This document shows positions 60,314 through 64,000 of a DNA stretch of 64,000 bases, piece after piece (position 1 is the stretch's first letter; each line of letters opens with the position of its first letter). The DNA is from Pontibacter indicus (GTDB lineage Bacteria > Bacteroidota > Bacteroidia > Cytophagales > Hymenobacteraceae). The DNA is taken from the NCBI RefSeq assembly GCF_900156345.1, contig NZ_FTPP01000002.1, positions 62,001 through 126,000 of the forward strand, written 5' to 3'. The position numbers and the translations under genes were made by a program. The notes beneath the pieces were generated by a model. That model did not search any database, was not told where the DNA came from, and worked only from the letters and a program-made list of their open reading frames with translations.

Positions 60314-60959
60314 ATTTTTCCTTCTTCTTGAATATCTTGTTCAGGTCGATGCGCTTCTCAGGCTCTGGCTCCGGAGCAGGCTCCTCTTTTTTACCGAATG
60401 GCCATACCTTCTTTTTAGGCGGCTCGGGTTCTTTCTTTTTGCCAAACGGCCAACCCGACTTTTCCTCCTCTTCCTGCTGCTTGCCAAAAGGCCAGATTTT
60501 CTTTTTCTCCTTCTTCTCCGGTACAATCACATAGCGGATCGAGATGCCCGTGGCCAGGTTCACCCAGTCTTCGTGGTTGAAGTGCAGGGCCGGCTTTACA
60601 TCGGCAGAAAGCAAGAAGGGCAGCCCGTTCACTTTATACTCTACCCCCACAATCGCGTCCAGCCCCGTGAACACGCCCTGGTCTTTGAGGTTGCCGATGT
60701 GGCCGCCGCCTCCCAGGTAGTAGTTGAATCGCTTACCGAGCATGGGCCAGTGGTGCTGGTAGAGCACCGTGCCGCTGTACTCGCGCGAGCCGACCAGGGC
60801 TATACCTTCGAGGGTGCTTTTCTCGGCAACTCGCTGCTGCAGGGTGGCGCCGAACTGGTCACCGCCCAGGCGTATACCCGCCGCTGTTCTGTATTTCTGC
60901 GCCTGGCTGGCCGTAGCCGCAGCCGCCACTAAGAGTGTCGTAATAAAAATCTTCTTCAT
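60312..60959 (-). CDS. Outer-membrane beta-barrel-like protein with three C-terminal WPFGK repeats
   Basis: 215 aa from Met 60959 (Met 61130 adds 57 residues lacking a signal). Signal peptide (about 1-20, ATASQAQ). Residues 21-148 form a beta-rich part (YYLGGGGHIGNL, GVFTGLDAIVGVEYKVNG, SADVKPALHFN) like small Bacteroidota outer-membrane barrels. The tail (150-215) alternates WPFGK at 156-160, 170-174 and 186-190 with KKEPEP-type charged linkers, ending DLNKIFKKKEK. The function of the tail is unknown. Confidence 0.75.
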   Translation of the reverse strand: MKKIFITTLLVAAAATASQAQKYRTAAGIRLGGDQFGATLQQRVAEKSTLEGIALVGSREYSGTVLYQHHWPMLGKRFNYYLGGGGHIGNLKDQGVFTGLDAIVGVEYKVNGLPFLLSADVKPALHFNHEDWVNLATGISIRYVIVPEKKEKKKIWPFGKQQEEEEKSGWPFGKKKEPEPPKKKVWPFGKKEEPAPEPEPEKRIDLNKIFKKKEK

Positions 60960-61211
60960 GTCTTGTCTTCGGAGTCCGATTCCTGCCGCTGCAAATATCT
61001 TACCTATTCTACAGAAAAGAATCAAACCGCCCGTTCTTGGCCTGTCTTTTTCGAAAATTGAAAGCAGTGCGATATGGCTGACAGTCTTATCGGAACGCAC
61101 CTGAAGGGCCGCCTCGTATACCTGCGCCAAAAGAAAGCGGCTATAACTCGGTAGCTAGCTTGAAAAGTTTGGTGTGAAAGCCGGCCAGTAGACGAGCGGC
61201 CATGCCATACC

Positions 61212-61628
61212 TTAGTAGTCGTTTTTGAAACCGTTGCGACTGGCTTTTTTGTCGGATTGGCGGCGCTTGCTCTCCAGCCGCTTGCGTACCGAGGCGCGGG
61301 TGGGCTTAGTGGCCTTCCGCTTTTTCTGGCGGGTGAGAGCCTGCCGGAGCAGCTCGTAGAAGCGCTCGATGCACTGCTCTTTGTTTTGCAGCTGGCTGCG
61401 CTCCGCCTGGCAAACCACCTGCAGGTAGCCCTCGCCGTTGATGCGACTGCCCAGCTTTTCCTGTACCAGCGCCTTTTCTTCCTCGCTCAGCAGCTGCGAC
61501 TCTGCCACATGGAAACGCAGCTCGACCTTGCTGGCCACCTTGTTCACGTTCTGCCCGCCGGCCCCGCCACTCCGCGAAGCCTGGAAGCTCAGCTCCCGCT
61601 CAAAATCACGTTCTTTCAGATCTGTCAT
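61212..61628 (-). CDS. arfB: Alternative ribosome-rescue factor ArfB (YaeJ/ICT1-type peptidyl-tRNA hydrolase)
   Basis: 138 aa. The GGQ loop is in SRSGGAGGQNVNKVASKVEL, and the C-terminus is a basic tail (KRLESKRRQSDKKASRNGF) that enters the mRNA channel of stalled ribosomes. Hydrolyses peptidyl-tRNA on stalled ribosomes without a stop codon. No operon partner. Confidence 0.94.
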   Translation of the reverse strand: MTDLKERDFERELSFQASRSGGAGGQNVNKVASKVELRFHVAESQLLSEEEKALVQEKLGSRINGEGYLQVVCQAERSQLQNKEQCIERFYELLRQALTRQKKRKATKPTRASVRKRLESKRRQSDKKASRNGFKNDY

Positions 61629-61766
61629 TCTGTTACTATACCTTCCAAAATAAACTTATAACCAGCCTTTTATACCTGTTCACCAATAATTTCAGGCCGA
61701 TTGATACTGTTTCAAATTTTTATGCGTCTTTTGTGAGATTTTTTCTGATCACCCTACCCCTTTTCC

Positions 61767-62678
61767 ATGAAAAAGCTACGCTTTATCTGCGTGTTGCTCA
61801 CGCTTTTTGCGCTTGCGCATGCTTCTCAGGCCGTAAATAAATCCTTTTACTTCACCACTTCGGACGGCGTGCAACTCTACGTGCGCATGGCGGGTGAGGG
61901 CAAGCCTTGCCTATTCATTCACGGTGGCCCCGGCTCCTGGACCAAGTATTTCTACGCCCTCGGCGGCGACGTTGTGGAGCAGGACATGACCATGATCTAC
62001 GTAGACCAGCGCGGTTGCGGTCGCTCCTCCAGTTCCGAATCCAAAGACTACTCGCTGGCCCGCGTGGTGCAGGACTTTGAGGAACTGCGCGAGCACCTGG
62101 GCTACAACAAGTGGATGCTCATGCCGCACTCCTTTGGCGGCACCATCGCCACTGAGTACGCCTACCAGCATCCGAAACGCGTCAGCGCGGCCATTTTCGT
62201 CAACTCCACGCTATATCTGAACGATGCGCTGGAGAGCTACGTCAAGAACGGCGCGCGCCTGCTGGGCAAGCCTGAGTCGGAGTTTCGCAAAACGGGCGGC
62301 TCTATTGGCGAAGCGCTCAACGGCGTGGCCTCCCAGCTCAACCAGCAGGGCGTGATGTACAAGATGATGTACCCCAAAAAGGAGATGTTTGACCAAATGA
62401 ACGCCGTGATGGACACCACCATCAACTGGGACTTCGGCAGCAAGGTATGGGACTTCCCCGAATATACGCAGGACTTCACCATCAAAAGCGCCTCGCTCAA
62501 AATGCCGGTACTCGTCATCTCGGGCAACAACGACTTGTCCGTTGGTCCGGAGCACTACAAACTGTTCAAGTTCAAAAATGCCACCTACCGGCCGATGGAC
62601 ACCGGCCACTGCCCTTACCAGGAGCAAACGGCACTCTTCCACCAGCACGTAAAGGCCTTCCTGGCGAAGGTAAAATAA
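61767..62678 (+). CDS. Exported alpha/beta hydrolase (proline iminopeptidase-like)
   Basis: 303 aa with a signal peptide (about 1-22, HASQA). The oxyanion HGGPGSWTKYF, DQRGCGRSSSSES, nucleophile region LMPHSFGGTIATEYA, Asp near SGNNDLSVGPEH and C-terminal His in DTGHCPYQE are visible. The nucleophile elbow reads P-H-S-F-G where the family normally has G-x-S-x-G, so activity should be checked. Probably periplasmic. Substrate unknown. Confidence 0.85.
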   Translation: MKKLRFICVLLTLFALAHASQAVNKSFYFTTSDGVQLYVRMAGEGKPCLFIHGGPGSWTKYFYALGGDVVEQDMTMIYVDQRGCGRSSSSESKDYSLARVVQDFEELREHLGYNKWMLMPHSFGGTIATEYAYQHPKRVSAAIFVNSTLYLNDALESYVKNGARLLGKPESEFRKTGGSIGEALNGVASQLNQQGVMYKMMYPKKEMFDQMNAVMDTTINWDFGSKVWDFPEYTQDFTIKSASLKMPVLVISGNNDLSVGPEHYKLFKFKNATYRPMDTGHCPYQEQTALFHQHVKAFLAKVK

Positions 62679-62813
62679 TCGGGCCTATATACCTAGGCAA
62701 TCGAAGGGCGGGCCATTGGGGTCTGCCCTTTTTTTGTGCCTGTCGCTCCTTCCGGAACCAAAGTGCAAAGCCTCGCCGTATGCCTTACTACCTAAACCCA
62801 AGCGGCTATACCT

Positions 62814-63794
62814 ATGAAGCAACAAGACAGCACCCTGCGCATCGGCTACCACGCCTCGCACGAACAATTTAAACCCAGCGAACTCCTCCGGTTTGTGCAG
62901 CAGGCCGAGCAGGCTGGTTTCAATGCCTCCATGTCCTCCGACCATTTTGCCCCCTGGAGCCTCGACCAGGGCGAGAGCGGCTTTGCGTGGTCCTGGCTCG
63001 GGGCGGCCATGCAGGCCACCCAGCTGCCTTTCGGCATCGTCAATGCCCCCGGGCAGCGCTACCACCCGGCTATTATTGCGCAGGCCGCCGCTACGCTGGC
63101 CGAAATGTTTCCGGAGCGCTTCTGGGTCGCCATGGGCAGCGGCCAGTACATCAACGAGCAGATCACGGGCGAGCACTGGCCCGTAAAGCAGGACCGCAAC
63201 GACCGACTCAAAGAGTGCGTCGACATCATCCGGGCGCTCTGGGACGGCGAGACCGTCACGCACCACGGCCTGGTGACGGTGGAAGAAGCCAAACTCTGGA
63301 CCCGCGCCAAAATAGCACCCAAGATCATCGGAGCCGCCATTACCGAGGAAACCGCCGAATGGGTGGGCAGCTGGGCCGACGGCATGATCACGGTATCCAA
63401 GCCTCCTAAGGAGTTAAAGAAGATGGTAGATGCCTTCCATCGAGGGGGAGGCGAAGGCAAACCGATGTACCTGAAAGTGCAGCTGTCTTACGCCAAAGAC
63501 GAAAAAGAGGCATTGCAAGGAGCCCACGAACAGTGGCGTTCCAACATCTTCCCGAGTGCCGTGCTCTCCGACCTACGCACGGCCAAACAGCTGGAGCAGG
63601 CGGCCATGTTTGTGCGCGAAGAAGACCTGCGTGCGCATGTGCGCATCTCCTCCGATCCCAACCAGCATGTGGAGTGGCTGCAACAGGACCTCGACCTGGG
63701 CTTCAGTCAGCTGATTCTGCACAATGTGAACCTGCAGCAGGAGCGCTTTATCGAGGTGTTTGGCGACAAGGTGGTGCCTCAGCTTTTGGGCTAA
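62814..63794 (+). CDS. LLM class flavin-dependent oxidoreductase (TIGR03885-like)
   Basis: 326 aa. Luciferase-like TIM barrel: IGYHASHEQFKPSELLRFVQ, FNASMSSDHFAPW, FWVAMGSGQYINEQITGEHW, and the late WLQQDLDLGFSQLILHNV. This matches the non-F420 flavin oxidoreductase subgroup (TIGR03885-like) with no known substrate. A single gene; 135 bp upstream is the hydrolase. Confidence 0.85.
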   Translation: MKQQDSTLRIGYHASHEQFKPSELLRFVQQAEQAGFNASMSSDHFAPWSLDQGESGFAWSWLGAAMQATQLPFGIVNAPGQRYHPAIIAQAAATLAEMFPERFWVAMGSGQYINEQITGEHWPVKQDRNDRLKECVDIIRALWDGETVTHHGLVTVEEAKLWTRAKIAPKIIGAAITEETAEWVGSWADGMITVSKPPKELKKMVDAFHRGGGEGKPMYLKVQLSYAKDEKEALQGAHEQWRSNIFPSAVLSDLRTAKQLEQAAMFVREEDLRAHVRISSDPNQHVEWLQQDLDLGFSQLILHNVNLQQERFIEVFGDKVVPQLLG

Positions 63795-63882
63795 GGTATA
63801 GCACCGTAACAAAGCATTTCCGACCATTAACTTATAGCCTGTTAGCACGTTACAGGTATAACACGACACGTAGAGACGTCTT

Positions 63883-64000
63883 ATGAAATGGTCCCTTAAC
63901 CTCGGTAGAATAGCGGGCATCAAAATCCTGATGCACTGGACATTCCTGATCCTGATCGGCTGGATCGTGTTTTCGGAAATGCAGCGTGGCTCCGACCTGA
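63883..64000 (+). CDS. Site-2 protease family protein (partial, 3' end outside window)
   Basis: The first 39 codons read MKWSLNLGRIAGIKILMHWT, then FLILIGWIVFSEMQRGSDL. The start with a basic segment, IxxHWTFLILIGW and a first TM helix matches the Rip3-like M50 site-2 protease family (often with CBS domains). The HEXGH zinc motif would lie beyond the right edge, so the call rests on the N-terminus only. Confidence 0.7.
   Translation, partial: MKWSLNLGRIAGIKILMHWTFLILIGWIVFSEMQRGSDL

Overview
The window is chromosomal DNA from a Bacteroidota bacterium, most likely a Hymenobacteraceae/Pontibacter-like member of the Cytophagales. The signs are a type IX secretion (T9SS)/gliding core (porP, gldK, gldL, gldM, gldN, plus a distant porW/sprE), Bacteroidota-restricted families (DUF4271, DUF4286, DUF5362), an F-ATPase operon without beta/epsilon genes, and promoters that fit TTTG-N19/20-TAnnTTTG. 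Genus is inference. I saw no rRNA, tRNA, CRISPR array, phage or transposase gene; this is core genome with accessory inserts and repeat-rich intergenic DNA.

Layout. 1-5585 (minus): ATP synthase operon atpZ, a 4-TM protein, atpB, atpE, atpF, atpH, atpA and atpG (cut by the window edge). 5871-12918 (plus): porW/sprE, a class A penicillin-binding protein and uvrC. 13379-18993 (minus): gldN, gldM, gldL, gldK and porP, with good promoters before gldK and porP. 19137-22309 (minus): lipB, a conserved unknown, a DUF4271 membrane protein and hemD. 22479-25794: yraN, a MORN-repeat lipoprotein and htpG. 26344-30699 (plus): a His-rich secreted small protein, a ZnuD-like TonB-dependent receptor and two paralogous lipoproteins, one His-rich, read here as a probable zinc or other transition-metal uptake cassette.

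30842-42453: single genes and short operons (YdeI/OmdA-like, MFS transporter, DUF4286, GNAT, acyl-ACP thioesterase, DUF5362, prolyl oligopeptidase lipoprotein, 2OG-Fe(II) oxygenase, an erythromycin-esterase-like protein, and a sugar nucleotidyltransferase / 2-TM protein / LytTR regulator operon). 42454-43534 is about 1 kb of non-coding hairpin and repeat mosaic. 43535-45432 is a lemA-TPM-TPM operon. 45599-49719 is a hybrid histidine kinase (HisKA-HATPase-REC-HPt) convergent with an NtrC-type sigma-54 activator. Then follow two exported unknowns, polA, a GDSL lipoprotein with a FadL-type porin, a thioredoxin-reductase-like flavoprotein convergent with a cyanophycinase-family peptidase, a tandem array of three tiny paralogous membrane peptides (59518-60137), a protein with three WPFGK repeats, arfB, an alpha/beta hydrolase, an LLM flavin oxidoreductase and the start of a site-2 protease.

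Two signals stand out. First, the 7-mer AGGTATA/TATACCT occurs about 130 times by my hand count, against roughly 8 expected by chance. It lies in genes, in terminator loops and between genes, yet is nearly absent from the atp and gld operons. Second, the three-gene array of 54-58 aa peptides sharing an MKI-ILLF hydrophobic start and a KKT motif, closed by a 19-bp terminator, resembles no family I know.
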